The notes: generated by a model from the sequence alone, not told the origin. Positions 1-10,433 are shown, counted from the first letter of the stretch. The stretch is 64,000 nt of DNA from Rhizobiaceae bacterium (GCA_017643025.1 JAEPOG010000003.1:592465-656464), one strand, 5' to 3'. Program-made: numbers and translations.

Positions 1-1762
1 GCGATACCGTCATCACGATCACGCCCGCAGCCTTGGCGTTGGCGCAGACCGACTCCATCTGCTGGTTGAGCGCGGCGGTGTAGTTGCTGTTGGAATAGTC
101 GTAAGCGCCGAGCCCGCTGCTGCCCATCATCAAGCGCGAGGTGCCGGTGCCATTGTAGCCCTTGCCGGCGTAGCCGTAAGCCGAATAGGTCGACTTGTTG
201 CCCGCCGGGTCGGAATAGCCCAGCGAGCCCGGTGTGTAATAGGTGTTCACGCCGTCGGTGAGCACGATGACGATCTTGTCGTTGCCTTTTTCGCCGTCGG
301 GCCGACCTTCGGTGTAAGGCGCGCCGCCCGACACCACGCGCCAGCCCCAGGCCACCCCTTCCGGCACATTGGTGGCACCGCTCGGCGCCATGGCATCGAT
401 CGCGCTCTTGATCGACGCGAGGCCTGCCTCCGTCGTCACGTCGGTCAGCGGCGTGATCGGATTGGTGGTGCAGCTGTAGTTCGGCCCGGTGCCTTGCGAG
501 GTCGTCGCGCCGTAGGGCCTGACATCGAAATATTTGGTCATGTTTCGCTGGCGCACCGCGCCTGACGCGTCTTCGGTGCCGTCGTTCCACCAGTTGTTGA
601 CGGCCGAGAAATTATCGGGCGTGCCGTCGCTTTCGGTCGCCCAGCGGTCGCCCGGCTCGTCAGGCGCGAACATAGGTACGAAAAGTGTCGCAGGCGTGCC
701 GTATATGGCGCCGAGTTCCGAAACGCCGGCGTCGGGCGGGGTGTCGTTCACGTTGTAGGGGTAGGGGCGCGACTCCACGCAGCCCTGCCAGCTCGCATAG
801 GTGCTGATCGTCTCGTCCCAATAGCCCGTTTCCTGCCAGTGGCCGGAGCGGCAGCTGCCGTTGGAACGGTAACGGGTGCAGACCCATTCATTGCCGGTCG
901 CGACCCACTCGCGTGACTCGACCTTCTGCATGTCCTTGAACAGCGAGAAGCGGCTGAGGATCGTGTCCTGGTCGTCGCCCCAGCCGGTGCCGCGCTTGTA
1001 CCAGACGCCGCCCGTCTTCTCGGCGTAGCGGTCGGGCTCGGTGAGCGTAGACCAGTCGAAATTCTCCTGGTGAATGGGCGAGATGCCGGCCGTATCGATC
1101 CAGTTTTCGCCACTCGCGCCGGGGCCTACATTGACGGATGCCGCGAACGGCACGAGGCCGAACTGCACCGGCTTCTCCACCTGTTTGATCAGTGCAGCCT
1201 GCTGGGCCAGCGTCTCGACCAGCTGCTTCGCTGCCGTCTTGAGGAGTGCAATGCGCTTCTGGCCCGATCCGGAGCCGAGGAAGTCCATCGAGCCCGAATT
1301 GTCGAGCACCAAAGCAACTTCCAGCGTGTTCTTCAGCCTGATTTCCGTCGCGGCCTGCGTGCCGATCGTCGGATTGGCGCTGTTGCCACGCAGGCTCTGG
1401 AATACCGGAAAGAAATGCGGCTTGTAATTGAGCGTTGCCGACAGTTTGAGTGTCCCGCCGCCGGCCTGGTTGCTTGGCAGCACCACCGTCAGGTTGGTCG
1501 ATGCCGGGTCGACGGGCCCAAGATTGGCCTCGAAGAAATTCTGGGCGTAGGCCAGCACCGCGGCCTCGCTTGCGCCGGAGACGATGTGCCGCGCCGTGGC
1601 GATGCCCGCGGCGTCGAGCGCGTTGTGAATGACCTGCCGCTGGCGGTTCAATTCGGCGTAGTCAACCGCCAGGGCCAGTCCGCCCATCATGGGAACCAGC
1701 GCCGCCACCACCGCTATTGCGTAGTTGCCACGCCTGTCCCGAAGGAACTCGAGGAGAGACAT
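1..1762 (-). CDS. TadG-like protein with von Willebrand factor A domain, partial (C-terminus beyond window)
   Basis: An open frame runs from an ATG at 1760-1762 to the left edge without a stop, about 587 codons. The N-terminus (RRGNYAIAVVAALVPMMGG) is the single hydrophobic helix typical of TadE/TadG-like Flp pilus-assembly proteins. About 150 residues in, a MIDAS motif DNSGSM opens a VWA domain, followed later by VLTDG and by VIVMTVS at the edge. It is a close paralogue of the gene at 1946-3853 and ends at the equivalent point of the C-terminal part. It is probably anchored in the inner membrane with a periplasmic VWA domain. The ligand is unknown; other tad genes are not visible here. No strong ribosome binding site precedes the ATG, so the exact start is uncertain. 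Confidence 0.85.
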   Translation of the reverse strand, partial: MSLLEFLRDRRGNYAIAVVAALVPMMGGLALAVDYAELNRQRQVIHNALDAAGIATARHIVSGASEAAVLAYAQNFFEANLGPVDPASTNLTVVLPSNQAGGGTLKLSATLNYKPHFFPVFQSLRGNSANPTIGTQAATEIRLKNTLEVALVLDNSGSMDFLGSGSGQKRIALLKTAAKQLVETLAQQAALIKQVEKPVQFGLVPFAASVNVGPGASGENWIDTAGISPIHQENFDWSTLTEPDRYAEKTGGVWYKRGTGWGDDQDTILSRFSLFKDMQKVESREWVATGNEWVCTRYRSNGSCRSGHWQETGYWDETISTYASWQGCVESRPYPYNVNDTPPDAGVSELGAIYGTPATLFVPMFAPDEPGDRWATESDGTPDNFSAVNNWWNDGTEDASGAVRQRNMTKYFDVRPYGATTSQGTGPNYSCTTNPITPLTDVTTEAGLASIKSAIDAMAPSGATNVPEGVAWGWRVVSGGAPYTEGRPDGEKGNDKIVIVLTDGVNTYYTPGSLGYSDPAGNKSTYSAYGYAGKGYNGTGTSRLMMGSSGLGAYDYSNSNYTAALNQQMESVCANAKAAGVIVMTVS

Positions 1763-1893
1763 TCCGAGAAACCCAGCCAAACCCAGACCTGTAGTCTGAC
1801 ATCGGTGCGCTAAGGGATCGTTCAGACGTGTGGCTCAATTGTTAACGACAACTTAGCCGGGGGTTAACCAATCGGGCGGTTGGCCGGCAGATG

Positions 1894-1925
1894 AAAAAAC
1901 CCCGCCGCAAAAAGCGGCGGGGTTT
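1894..1925 (-). terminator. Rho-independent terminator after the upstream TadG-like gene
   Basis: A perfect 9-bp G+C stem (1900-1908 pairs with 1914-1922) encloses a 5-base loop. Read on the minus strand it is followed by six T residues (plus-strand A run 1894-1899). It lies about 20 bases past the stop of the gene ending at 1946. It therefore separates the two tandem paralogues, and the second one (starting at 1762) would need its own promoter in 1763-1893. Confidence 0.9.
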
Positions 1926-1945
1926 CGCAGATCTTGTGTGTTTGG

Positions 1946-3853
1946 TTAGCCGACGATGCGCAGGTTCGACAGTTCGTCGGCGATTTCCTTGAACGTGTCC
2001 GACAGGCTCCCGCCGGTTGCGTTCCAGAACAGTTTTGCCGGCTTGGTCGGATCCGAACTGTCGCGGCGGAACCGCGAGTCGGACGCGCACTGCTTCAGCG
2101 ACGCGATCTGGGCCGCCTGCTGCGTGTTGGAGGACGACAGGTCGAGCGCGACGGTCATCACGATCACCCCGGCATCCTTGGCGTTGGTGCAGGTGGCCAG
2201 CATGTGCTGGTTCAGCGCCGCCGAGTAGTTGTCGTTCGAATAGTTGCTTGAGCTCACGGTCGTATCCGTGAACAGACGCGACTTCGACCCGCCCGGCTGG
2301 TTGCGGCCGGCATAGCCATATGCCGAGTAGATCGACTTGTTGTCGGCGAGGTCGTTATAGCCCAGCGAGTTCGGCGTGTAGTAGGTGTTCTCGCCGTCGG
2401 TGAGCACAATGACGACCTTGTCGTTGCCTTTTTCGGTATCCGGCCTGCCCTCGTTGAAGGGCAGTCCGCCCGATACGACGCGCCAGCCCCAGGCAATGCC
2501 CTCGGGCACGTTGGTGCCGCCGCTGGCCTGCATGGCGTCGATTGCGGCCTTGACCTCGTCGCGCCCGGCCTGCGTCGAAACGTCGGTCAGCGGCTTGATG
2601 GCAACGGACGTGCAGCTCGTGTTCGGACCCTGACCAAGGCCGAGGGCGGACGTGCCGAGAGGCGCGGGGTCAAAATATTTCGGCGTATAGCGCTGCCGCG
2701 TGTAGTTGTTGGAGCTGTTGGTCTTGTCGATCCAGTAGTCGCTCATCGCGGCCCGGTTCCAGCTGTCGCGATTGTCCGTCTCGTCGGGCGCGAACATCGG
2801 AACGTATAGCGTCGCCGGGTTGTTCACGTTGGGCGCCGCGTCGTTGCGATTGTACGGAGCTGGACGAGCCTCGACGCAGCCTCCCCAACTGGCGAAATTG
2901 CCGTAGGTTATCTGCTGCGAGCCCAGGTCTTCCCAGGCCCACCAATAGCAATTGCCCTTCCACCAGAACTTGCAGACCTGCTGCATGTTGCTGACCCACT
3001 GCGTGCCGACGATGGTCTTCATCTCGTTGTACAGCGAGAAGCGGGTAACGATCTGGTTCTCCTCGGCGCCCCAGTCCGAGCCCTTCTTGACGTAAACGCC
3101 GTTGATGAGCTGGACCTTCCTGTTGGACCCGGGGAAGGCACCCCAATCGAAGATCTCGTGGTGGATGGGCGATCGGCCTTCGGTGTCCATCCAGCTGGCG
3201 CTGGCGTTGTTGGCGCCGACATTGACGGAAGCGGCGAACGGCACCAGTCCGAACTGGACGGGCTTCGAAACCTGCTTCATCTGCGCCGCCTGGCCGGCCA
3301 GCGTGTCGATCAGCTCCTTTGCCGCCGCCTTCAGCAGTGCGAGGCGCTTCTGGCCGGAGCCGGAGCCGGTGTAGTCCATGGAACCGGAGTTATCGAGGAC
3401 GAGCGCGACCTCAAGCGTGTTCTTCAGCCTGATCTCGGATTCAGCCGTGAAGTCGATTTCGGTCGACGGCCCTGCGGTGTCCATCATCGCGGCAAAGGCC
3501 GGCAGGAAGTAGGGCTGGTATTTGAGATCCGCGGTAAGCTTGAGCGTTCCGCCGCCGGCGTTGTTCTGCGGCAGCACGATGTTCAGCGTCGCGTTGGCAG
3601 GATCGACATCGCCCAGATTGGCCCTGAAGAAGTCCTGCGCGTAGGCGATGATCTCCTCCTCGGAGGCGCCGTCGATAACGCGCCGCGCGGTCGCGATGCC
3701 GGCCGCATCCAGGGCGTTCAGGGTCTGCTGACGCTGCCGGGTCATCTCGGTGTAGTCGACACCCAGCGCCAGACCGCCCATGATCGGCACGATCGCGGCC
3801 GCCGTCATCAGCATGTAGTTGCCGCGAATATCGGAGAAAAAACGTCGCAACAT
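1946..3853 (-). CDS. TadG-like protein with von Willebrand factor A domain
   Basis: This 635-residue protein has an N-terminal hydrophobic helix (about residues 13-33) after RRFFSDIRGNY, as in TadE/TadG-like pilus-assembly proteins (Tad family, PF13400). A VWA domain with the MIDAS motif DNSGSM sits near residue 154 and VLTDGEN later in the domain. The middle part is rich in Trp, Asn and aromatic residues. The start at 3853 aligns with the paralogue at 1762; an in-frame ATG nine codons upstream (3880) is the alternative. An intrinsic terminator follows directly. The family is linked to Flp/Tad pili or surface adhesion, but no tadA-F genes are present in the window, so the pilus role is inferred. 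Confidence 0.88.
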   Translation of the reverse strand: MLRRFFSDIRGNYMLMTAAAIVPIMGGLALGVDYTEMTRQRQQTLNALDAAGIATARRVIDGASEEEIIAYAQDFFRANLGDVDPANATLNIVLPQNNAGGGTLKLTADLKYQPYFLPAFAAMMDTAGPSTEIDFTAESEIRLKNTLEVALVLDNSGSMDYTGSGSGQKRLALLKAAAKELIDTLAGQAAQMKQVSKPVQFGLVPFAASVNVGANNASASWMDTEGRSPIHHEIFDWGAFPGSNRKVQLINGVYVKKGSDWGAEENQIVTRFSLYNEMKTIVGTQWVSNMQQVCKFWWKGNCYWWAWEDLGSQQITYGNFASWGGCVEARPAPYNRNDAAPNVNNPATLYVPMFAPDETDNRDSWNRAAMSDYWIDKTNSSNNYTRQRYTPKYFDPAPLGTSALGLGQGPNTSCTSVAIKPLTDVSTQAGRDEVKAAIDAMQASGGTNVPEGIAWGWRVVSGGLPFNEGRPDTEKGNDKVVIVLTDGENTYYTPNSLGYNDLADNKSIYSAYGYAGRNQPGGSKSRLFTDTTVSSSNYSNDNYSAALNQHMLATCTNAKDAGVIVMTVALDLSSSNTQQAAQIASLKQCASDSRFRRDSSDPTKPAKLFWNATGGSLSDTFKEIADELSNLRIVG

Positions 3854-3963
3854 CGAAAGATCACCCAGCCATGAATCCATACCAGCGTGGGCTTATCTCA
3901 CGAATCTCTTAAGTTCGGGTTTTGCTCCCGATCCGAAATTCCTGCTGCATGTTTAGGCTTTGT

Positions 3964-5166
3964 TTACGTTTCCGCGAGCGCTGCGCGGCGCGAGGCCGGC
4001 GCCTTGATCAATTTGGGTCCGGAGAAGCGGTCGCCCTCCATCAGGTCGATGCCGAGATCGATCAGGTTCACGGCGTCTTCGTCCCGGGTCACCCCCGTTG
4101 CGACGATGCGAATGCCGGCCTCCCTCAGCGCTTCGACCATGTCGGCACCCGTCAGCCCGCCTCGGCGGGGCTTGGGGCGGTCGAGCAACCGGTCGGCCGC
4201 CACCTTGGCCATCACGACCCCGCGCGCGGCCGCCTGAATGGCAGCCTCGGCGTCGCCGTCCCAATCCTCGAGCGCGAGGCGGAAACCTTCGCCTGTCAGA
4301 CGGTCGAGATTGTCGCGCGCGGCGCCGTGGAGCTCCAGGCTGTCGGCAGCGATCGAGAACACGACCGACTTTGCCAGGGCCCGGTGCTGTGACGTGAGTT
4401 CGGCCAGGTTGCCCAGTTCCTGCTCGTTGGCGAGCAGGGCCTCTGATACCGGGATGTGGAAGGGCATGCGTTCGCTGTCGGACCCGAGCTGCCGCCGCCC
4501 GGTTTCGATGGCGCGCCGCAGCAGGGCCTGCTCGAATGCGGCCGGGTCGAGGCCTGCGACCGGGCGTGTGAGGCGCCGGATGTCCACGGGACGGTTGGCA
4601 TCTTCGCCGGGCACGTGTGCGTGCACCTCGAACCCCGCAGCCGTGCTCTGGGAAACGGATATGATGGGCTGCAGGCTGATCTGGAGCGTATTGTCCGCGA
4701 CGGCGGCAGCGAGCGCGTCCTCGAACGCCTGTGTCGCAATCGGGGGCGCCGATGCGGGCTGCAAAGCCTCCGGTTCGACCGCCCGCGGCCGGGGCCGCGG
4801 CGTCGCTTGCTGTTGCGGCGCTTCGGCGGCATGCGCGCGCAGGTCGGCCATGCCACGAATCTCGTCGGCGACCATGCGGTTGAGTTCGCCGATTGTCGCC
4901 GAGTCACGTGTGCTTCGGGAAGAAACGTCGTCAAGCGCCATCTCGACGGACCGGGAGAAGCGGCGGAAGTCGCTGCGCACAGCCTCGGCTCGCCGCACTG
5001 CGAAGATGGCCACGCCGACCGAAATCAAAGCGACCACCACGGCGGCAATCGCCAGCGCGTTGCCGGGAATAGGATCCTGCGCGGTCTGCGCTCTTACCGA
5101 GATCGAATAGAGCGCTACTGCCGCCAGCGCCAGGATCGAGACGAACAGTCCTCGCCGTACAAACAT
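3964..5166 (-). CDS. Membrane protein with degenerate EAL domain (TipF-like architecture)
   Basis: This 400-residue protein has two N-terminal hydrophobic segments (about residues 6-25 and 35-56). A charged, probably coiled-coil stretch and a Pro/Ala/Gln-rich linker follow, then a C-terminal EAL fold. The fold is recognised from LQPIISV, but key catalytic sites are altered: the EAL triplet reads EVH, the DDFGTG loop reads EDWDGDA, and the late EGVE site reads ATGV. Phosphodiesterase activity is therefore unlikely, and c-di-GMP binding may remain. Caulobacter TipF, a c-di-GMP-binding flagellar organiser, has the same layout of two membrane helices, coiled coil and pseudo-EAL; orthology is not proven. 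The ATG at 5166 was preferred to one 68 codons upstream because homology-like sequence begins there. Confidence 0.78.
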   Translation of the reverse strand: MFVRRGLFVSILALAAVALYSISVRAQTAQDPIPGNALAIAAVVVALISVGVAIFAVRRAEAVRSDFRRFSRSVEMALDDVSSRSTRDSATIGELNRMVADEIRGMADLRAHAAEAPQQQATPRPRPRAVEPEALQPASAPPIATQAFEDALAAAVADNTLQISLQPIISVSQSTAAGFEVHAHVPGEDANRPVDIRRLTRPVAGLDPAAFEQALLRRAIETGRRQLGSDSERMPFHIPVSEALLANEQELGNLAELTSQHRALAKSVVFSIAADSLELHGAARDNLDRLTGEGFRLALEDWDGDAEAAIQAAARGVVMAKVAADRLLDRPKPRRGGLTGADMVEALREAGIRIVATGVTRDEDAVNLIDLGIDLMEGDRFSGPKLIKAPASRRAALAET

Positions 5167-5358
5167 ACCTGTTCCGGTTCTAGCCTGACGGTATTTCCGT
5201 CCGGCGGTGTCCCCCGTCGGCGTTCTGCCATCTGACCGCGCCCCTGTTAAGTAAAAGCTCGTGACAGGGTGAATGGCTTCGGTTAATTGCGGGCCCTCAC
5301 CGCCCTTCGATCCGATGAAGACCGGCACACGCCGTATCACCCGAGTGGATATCCAGCG

Positions 5359-6225
5359 ATGACGGCACAATCGCCGCAGGCGATCGACGCCCTGGCCGGG
5401 ATATCCGGCAGCTACGACGTTATCCTATGCGATGTCTGGGGCGTCATCCACAACGGCCGCGACGCCTACCCGGAAGCCGTGGCGGCTCTCGAAGAGGCGC
5501 GAGATGCGGGCAAGGCGGTGATCCTCGTTACCAACGCGCCGCGCCTCGCGCATGAAGTCGAGGAGATGCTTGTCCGCGTCATCGGGGCTCCGCGCTCGGC
5601 CTGGGACCGCCTTGTCACATCCGGCGACGTGACCCGAGGTTTGATCGCGGAAGGTCCGCGCCGCGTTTTCCATCTGGGGCCAGACCGCGATCTCGGCATC
5701 TATGAGGGATTGGACGCCGAGCTTGTCGAGGAATTCGAGGCGCAGGCGGTCGTCTGCACCGGCCTGTTCGATGACGAGACGGAGTCGCCGGACGATTACG
5801 CCGACATGCTGCGCCGCCTGCGCGCGCGCGACCTGCCGTTCATCTGCGCCAATCCCGATATCGTGGTCGAACGCGGCGACAGGCTGATCTGGTGCGCCGG
5901 TGCGCTGGCGCGCGACTACGCCCAGCTGGGAGGCCGAACCCTGATCGCCGGCAAGCCGCATGCGCCGATTTACGATGCCGCGCTCGCCGCTGCCGGTGAG
6001 GTTCTCGGTCGCGAAGTAAAGACTTCGAAGGTGCTCGCGATCGGCGACGGCGTTCTGACCGACATCAAGGGCGCGGCGGGCTACGGTATCGACTCCTTGT
6101 TCGTGACGCATGGCATTCACGCCTCGGAATATGCTTCGGCCGCCGGCGTCGACGCCGGCAAGCTGGCCGCGTTCCTTGGCGGGCACGGTCTTGTTCCGCT
6201 GGCCACGATGCCGCGTTTGCGCTGA
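5359..6225 (+). CDS. HAD-superfamily class IIA hydrolase, TIGR01459 family
   Basis: This 288-residue protein carries the HAD nucleophile motif DVWGVIHNG near residue 21, a class II cap region, and the C-terminal motif IGDGVLTDIKGA that binds magnesium. It is the TIGR01459 subgroup related to NagD-like sugar or nucleotide phosphatases; the physiological substrate is not known. The gene lies 11 bases before ribF. That proximity is usual in rhizobia and suggests cotranscription, and possibly a role in flavin-nucleotide dephosphorylation (inference only). The ATG at 5359 matches the family N-terminus; an upstream in-frame ATG at 5287 would add 24 unconserved residues. Confidence 0.9.
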   Translation: MTAQSPQAIDALAGISGSYDVILCDVWGVIHNGRDAYPEAVAALEEARDAGKAVILVTNAPRLAHEVEEMLVRVIGAPRSAWDRLVTSGDVTRGLIAEGPRRVFHLGPDRDLGIYEGLDAELVEEFEAQAVVCTGLFDDETESPDDYADMLRRLRARDLPFICANPDIVVERGDRLIWCAGALARDYAQLGGRTLIAGKPHAPIYDAALAAAGEVLGREVKTSKVLAIGDGVLTDIKGAAGYGIDSLFVTHGIHASEYASAAGVDAGKLAAFLGGHGLVPLATMPRLR

Positions 6226-6236
6226 CAGGTCGCCCG

Positions 6237-7229
6237 ATGTCACGAGCCTTCCAGCGCATAAAGGGATCGAACGGCCTCCCAGACGACCTGCGCAACGGCG
6301 TGGTCGCTATTGGCAATTTCGATGGCGTTCATCGCGGGCACCAGAGCGTGCTGCAGCGTGCTCTCGACATCGGCCGCGCCAAGGGCGAGCCGGTGCTGGC
6401 GCTTGTTTTCGAACCGCATCCGCGCAGCTTCTTCCGCCCCCAAGAGCCGATCTTCCGCCTCACGCCGGCGCCGATGCGCGCTACCCTTCTCGAAGCCTTC
6501 GGGCTGGATGGTGTGGTCGAACTGGCGTTTACGCGCGACGTGGCGGCGACCGAACCGGAAGATTTCGTCAGCCGGATTCTCGTCGCCGATCTTGGCGTGC
6601 GTGACGTCGTCACCGGCTACGATTTTCACTTCGGACGCGCCCGGCGGGGCGATCCGGCATTCCTGTCGGCCGCCGGCGTTGGCGCCGGTTTCGGCGTATC
6701 GACGGTCGAGGCTTTCGACGACGAGGGCGGCGGGGCCGTGTCGTCTACCCGCATAAGGTCGTTGCTGTCAGCCGGCGAACCCGCGGAGGCGGCGGCGCTG
6801 CTGGGCTACCGCTTTACGCTGGAAGCCGAGGTCGGACGCGGCAAGCAGCTTGGCCGCACGCTCGGCTTTCCGACCGCCAACATGGCGCTGTCCGACAGTG
6901 TAGACCTGCAGCACGGCATCTACGCCGTGCGCTTCCGGCGCGCCGACGGATCGCTGCATGACGGCGTCGCCAGCTTCGGTCGTAGGCCAACTGTGGAGGA
7001 GGGCGGCGCGGTCCTGCTGGAGACCTTCCTGTTCGATTTCGACGGCGATCTTTACGGCGAGACCGGCCGGGTGTCGTTCTTCGGCTTCCTGCGGCCCGAA
7101 CTGAAGTTCGACGGGCTGGCGGCGCTGACGGCGCAGATGAGGCAGGACGAGGCGGAGGCGCGCGCGCTCCTTGCCGGCGTCAGCCCACTCTCGCTGCTCG
7201 ACGCGAAAATCGCATTCGCGGCACGCTGA
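6237..7229 (+). CDS. ribF: Bifunctional riboflavin kinase / FAD synthetase
   Basis: RibF phosphorylates riboflavin to FMN and adenylylates FMN to FAD in the cytoplasm. The 330-residue length is standard. The N-terminal adenylyltransferase domain has the nucleotide-binding motif IGNFDGVHRGHQ (about residue 26) and FEPHP. An SSTRIR stretch lies between the domains, and the C-terminal kinase domain has GRTLGFPTANM and ETFLFDFDGDLYG. It follows the HAD gene by 11 bases and precedes ileS by 243 bases, a common order in this lineage. Confidence 0.96.
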   Translation: MSRAFQRIKGSNGLPDDLRNGVVAIGNFDGVHRGHQSVLQRALDIGRAKGEPVLALVFEPHPRSFFRPQEPIFRLTPAPMRATLLEAFGLDGVVELAFTRDVAATEPEDFVSRILVADLGVRDVVTGYDFHFGRARRGDPAFLSAAGVGAGFGVSTVEAFDDEGGGAVSSTRIRSLLSAGEPAEAAALLGYRFTLEAEVGRGKQLGRTLGFPTANMALSDSVDLQHGIYAVRFRRADGSLHDGVASFGRRPTVEEGGAVLLETFLFDFDGDLYGETGRVSFFGFLRPELKFDGLAALTAQMRQDEAEARALLAGVSPLSLLDAKIAFAAR

Positions 7230-7472
7230 GCAGGTGCGGGCGACGTCCACCGCAATCCGCACTTTATTCGCGGCGCGCACTCCGCTAAAAGCCCGGCCAT
7301 GACAAGGCGCTTCTCCGGTTTTGGCCGCATCATACGAATTAGCCGCCCGGCCTTCCGCGCGCTCTGACGAGCCGGAAGGTCCGGGGAACCGAACGCGCAT
7401 CACCGCGCATCTTCAGCATATGACGATGCCAGCCGCCGCGTTGCCGCGAGCCGCTGGTCCGAGAGACGGGCA

Positions 7473-10433
7473 ATGACCGATACCGCCGAGAAAATAGACT
7501 ATTCGAAGACGCTCTATCTGCCGCAGACGGAGTTTCCGATGCGCGCCGGGCTGCCGCAGAAGGAGCCCGAGATCGTGGCCCGCTGGGGCGAGATGGACCT
7601 TTACAGCCGCCTGCGCGAGGAAGCCGCCGGCCGTCCGAAATATGTGCTCCATGACGGCCCGCCCTACGCCAACGGCAACATCCATATCGGCCATGCGCTG
7701 AACAAGGTGCTCAAGGACGTCATCACGCGCTCCTTCCAGATGCGCGGCTATGACTCGAATTACGTGCCGGGCTGGGACTGCCACGGCCTGCCGATCGAGT
7801 GGAAGATCGAGGAGCAGTACCGCGCCAAGGGTCTCGACAAGGACCAGGTGCCGGTCAACGAGTTCCGCAAGGAATGCCGCGACTTCGCCCAGCACTGGAT
7901 CGACGTGCAGACTGTCGAGTTCCAGCGGCTCGGCATCGTCGGCGACTTCAAGAACCCTTACACGACCATGAACTTCCACGCCGAGGCGCGGATTGCCGGA
8001 GAGCTGCTGAAATTCGCCATGTCCGGCCAGCTCTATCGCGGCTCCAAGCCGGTGATGTGGAGCGTGGTGGAACGCACCGCACTGGCCGAGGCCGAGGTCG
8101 AGTATCAGGACTATGAGTCCGATACGGTTTGGGTGAAGTTTCCAGTGATGGAAGCCAAGGTGACCATGCCGCCACACGGGGTAGACCCGATTGCCGACGT
8201 AGATGCTCTAGAAAGTGCTTGCGTCGTTATCTGGACTACGACGCCGTGGACGATCCCCGGCAACCGGGCAATCAGCTTTTCGCCGCGCATCAAATACGGT
8301 CTCTACGAAGTTACTGCGGCGGAGAATGATTTCGGTCCGAAACGCGGCGAGAAGCTGGTCTTCGCAGATGCGCTGGCTGAGGAGTCTTTCGCCAAGGCGA
8401 AGCTGGAGTACAAGCGTCTCCGCGACGTAACCGGCGACGAGCTCGGTGCACTCACCTGCGCCCATCCGCTCAAGGGTCTCGGAGGCGGCTACGAATTCGA
8501 CGTACCGCTGATGCCGGGCGATCACGTCACCGACGATGCCGGTACGGGTTTCGTGCATACCGCACCCGGCCACGGCCGCGAGGACTTCGACGCGTGGATG
8601 GACCATTCCCGCGATCTTCAGGCGCGTGGCATCGACACGGCGATCCCCTTCACCGTCGGCGACGACGGCTTCTTCACCAAGGACGCGCCGGGTTTCGGAC
8701 CGGACCGCGCGGGCGGTGCGGCCCGCGTCATCGACGACAACGGCAAGAAGGGCGACGCCAACCAGGCCGTCATCACGGCGCTGATCGAGAGGGACAGGCT
8801 GTTCGCGCGCGGTCGGCTGAAGCATCAATACCCGCATTCCTGGCGCTCCAAGAAACCGGTCATCTTCCGCAATACGCCGCAGTGGTTCGTCCATATGGAC
8901 AAGGACCTTGGCGACGGCTCGACGCTGCGCACCCGCGCACTGAAGGCGATCGACGACACGCGCTTCGTGCCGTCGGCCGGCCAGACGCGCCTGCGCTCCA
9001 TGATCGAGGAACGGCCGGATTGGGTGCTTTCGCGCCAGCGCGCCTGGGGCGTGCCGATCTGCGTTTTCGTGTCCGAGGACGGCGAGGTGCTGAAGGACGA
9101 AACCGTCAATGCCCGCATCCTTGAAGCTTTCGAGGCCGAGGGCGCCGACGCATGGTTCGCTGAGGGCGCGCGCGAGCGCTTCCTCGGTTCGCGGGCCAAT
9201 GAGCCCTGGCAGATCGTCACCGACATTCTCGACGTCTGGTTCGACTCAGGTTCGACGCATTCCTTCACGCTTGAGGACCGGCCGGACCTGAAATGGCCGG
9301 CGGACGTCTATCTCGAAGGCTCCGACCAGCATCGCGGCTGGTTCCATTCCTCGCTGCTCGAAAGCTGCGGCACACGCGGACGCGCACCCTACGACACGGT
9401 CATCACCCATGGCTTCACCATGGCAGAGGACGGACGCAAGATGTCGAAGTCGCTCGGCAATCAGGTGCTGCCGCAGGACGTGATGGCGAAGTCCGGCGCC
9501 GACATCCTGCGCCTTTGGGTGATGACCACCGACTACTGGGAAGACCAGCGGCTCGGCCAGAACGTCATCCAGACAAATGTCGACGCATATCGCAAGCTCA
9601 GGAACACCGTCCGCTGGATGCTTGGCACGCTCGCGCATGACGAGGGCGAAGACATTCCGTTCGCCGAGATGCCGGAGCTTGAGAGGCTGATGCTCCATCG
9701 CCTGTCGGAACTCAGCGAGGTCGTGAACGCAGGTTACGAGAACTTCGACTTCAAGCGCATCGTCCGCGCATTGATGGACTTCATGGTCATCGAACTGTCG
9801 GCCTTCTACTTCGATATCCGCAAGGACGCGCTCTACTGCGACGCTCCCTCCAGCCTGCGCCGCAAGGCTTCACTGGTGGTCGTACGCCGCCTGTTCGACA
9901 ATCTCGTCACCTGGCTGGCGCCGATGCTGCCCTTCACCATGGAGGAGGCCTGGCTGGAGCGCTATCCGCAGGCGAAGTCGGTGCATCTGGAGCAGTTCCG
10001 CGACGTGCCTGCCGAATGGCGGGATGCCGCGCTTGCAGCCAAGTGGCGCAAGATCAGGCAGGTACGCCGGGTCGTCACAGGGGCGCTGGAGATCGAGCGC
10101 AAGGAAAAGACCATCGGCTCCTCGCTCGAGGCCGCTCCGGTCGTCTACGTCGCCGATCAAGACCTGCGTGCAGCTATCACCGGCCAGGACATGGACTTCG
10201 CCGATGTCTGCATCACCTCAGGCGTCAAGCTGGAGGCCGGAGCGCCGCCTGCTGACGCTTACCGCCTCGACGACGTACCCAATGTCGGCGTTGTCTTCCG
10301 CCGCGCGACGGGCACAAAATGCGCCCGTTCGTGGCGCTATACCGACGACGTCGGGTCCGATCCGGAATTCCCGGATGTTTCGGCCCGAGACGCCGCGGCG
10401 CTGCGCGAGCTTAAGGCTGTTGGCAGGCTCTGA
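7473..10433 (+). CDS. ileS: Isoleucyl-tRNA synthetase
   Basis: This 986-residue class I synthetase charges tRNA-Ile. The HIGH signature appears as [10 protein letters not shown] near residue 70, preceded by the typical DGPPYANG. The CP1 editing region follows, with TTPWTIPGN and [21 protein letters not shown] appears as [11 protein letters not shown] in the C-terminal half, then a DALRxW-like ADILRLW segment and an anticodon-binding domain. The sequence is full length for the alphaproteobacterial form. The 243-base upstream gap shows no tRNA-like or obvious T-box structure. An 11-bp inverted repeat lies after the gene. Confidence 0.97.
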   Translation: MTDTAEKIDYSKTLYLPQTEFPMRAGLPQKEPEIVARWGEMDLYSRLREEAAGRPKYVLHDGPPYANGNIHIGHALNKVLKDVITRSFQMRGYDSNYVPGWDCHGLPIEWKIEEQYRAKGLDKDQVPVNEFRKECRDFAQHWIDVQTVEFQRLGIVGDFKNPYTTMNFHAEARIAGELLKFAMSGQLYRGSKPVMWSVVERTALAEAEVEYQDYESDTVWVKFPVMEAKVTMPPHGVDPIADVDALESACVVIWTTTPWTIPGNRAISFSPRIKYGLYEVTAAENDFGPKRGEKLVFADALAEESFAKAKLEYKRLRDVTGDELGALTCAHPLKGLGGGYEFDVPLMPGDHVTDDAGTGFVHTAPGHGREDFDAWMDHSRDLQARGIDTAIPFTVGDDGFFTKDAPGFGPDRAGGAARVIDDNGKKGDANQAVITALIERDRLFARGRLKHQYPHSWRSKKPVIFRNTPQWFVHMDKDLGDGSTLRTRALKAIDDTRFVPSAGQTRLRSMIEERPDWVLSRQRAWGVPICVFVSEDGEVLKDETVNARILEAFEAEGADAWFAEGARERFLGSRANEPWQIVTDILDVWFDSGSTHSFTLEDRPDLKWPADVYLEGSDQHRGWFHSSLLESCGTRGRAPYDTVITHGFTMAEDGRKMSKSLGNQVLPQDVMAKSGADILRLWVMTTDYWEDQRLGQNVIQTNVDAYRKLRNTVRWMLGTLAHDEGEDIPFAEMPELERLMLHRLSELSEVVNAGYENFDFKRIVRALMDFMVIELSAFYFDIRKDALYCDAPSSLRRKASLVVVRRLFDNLVTWLAPMLPFTMEEAWLERYPQAKSVHLEQFRDVPAEWRDAALAAKWRKIRQVRRVVTGALEIERKEKTIGSSLEAAPVVYVADQDLRAAITGQDMDFADVCITSGVKLEAGAPPADAYRLDDVPNVGVVFRRATGTKCARSWRYTDDVGSDPEFPDVSARDAAALRELKAVGRL

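Noticed and set aside
7230..7472. T-box or tRNA-like leader before ileS
   Set aside because: No T-box core sequence or tRNA-like folding was seen, and T-boxes are not expected in front of Hyphomicrobiales ileS.
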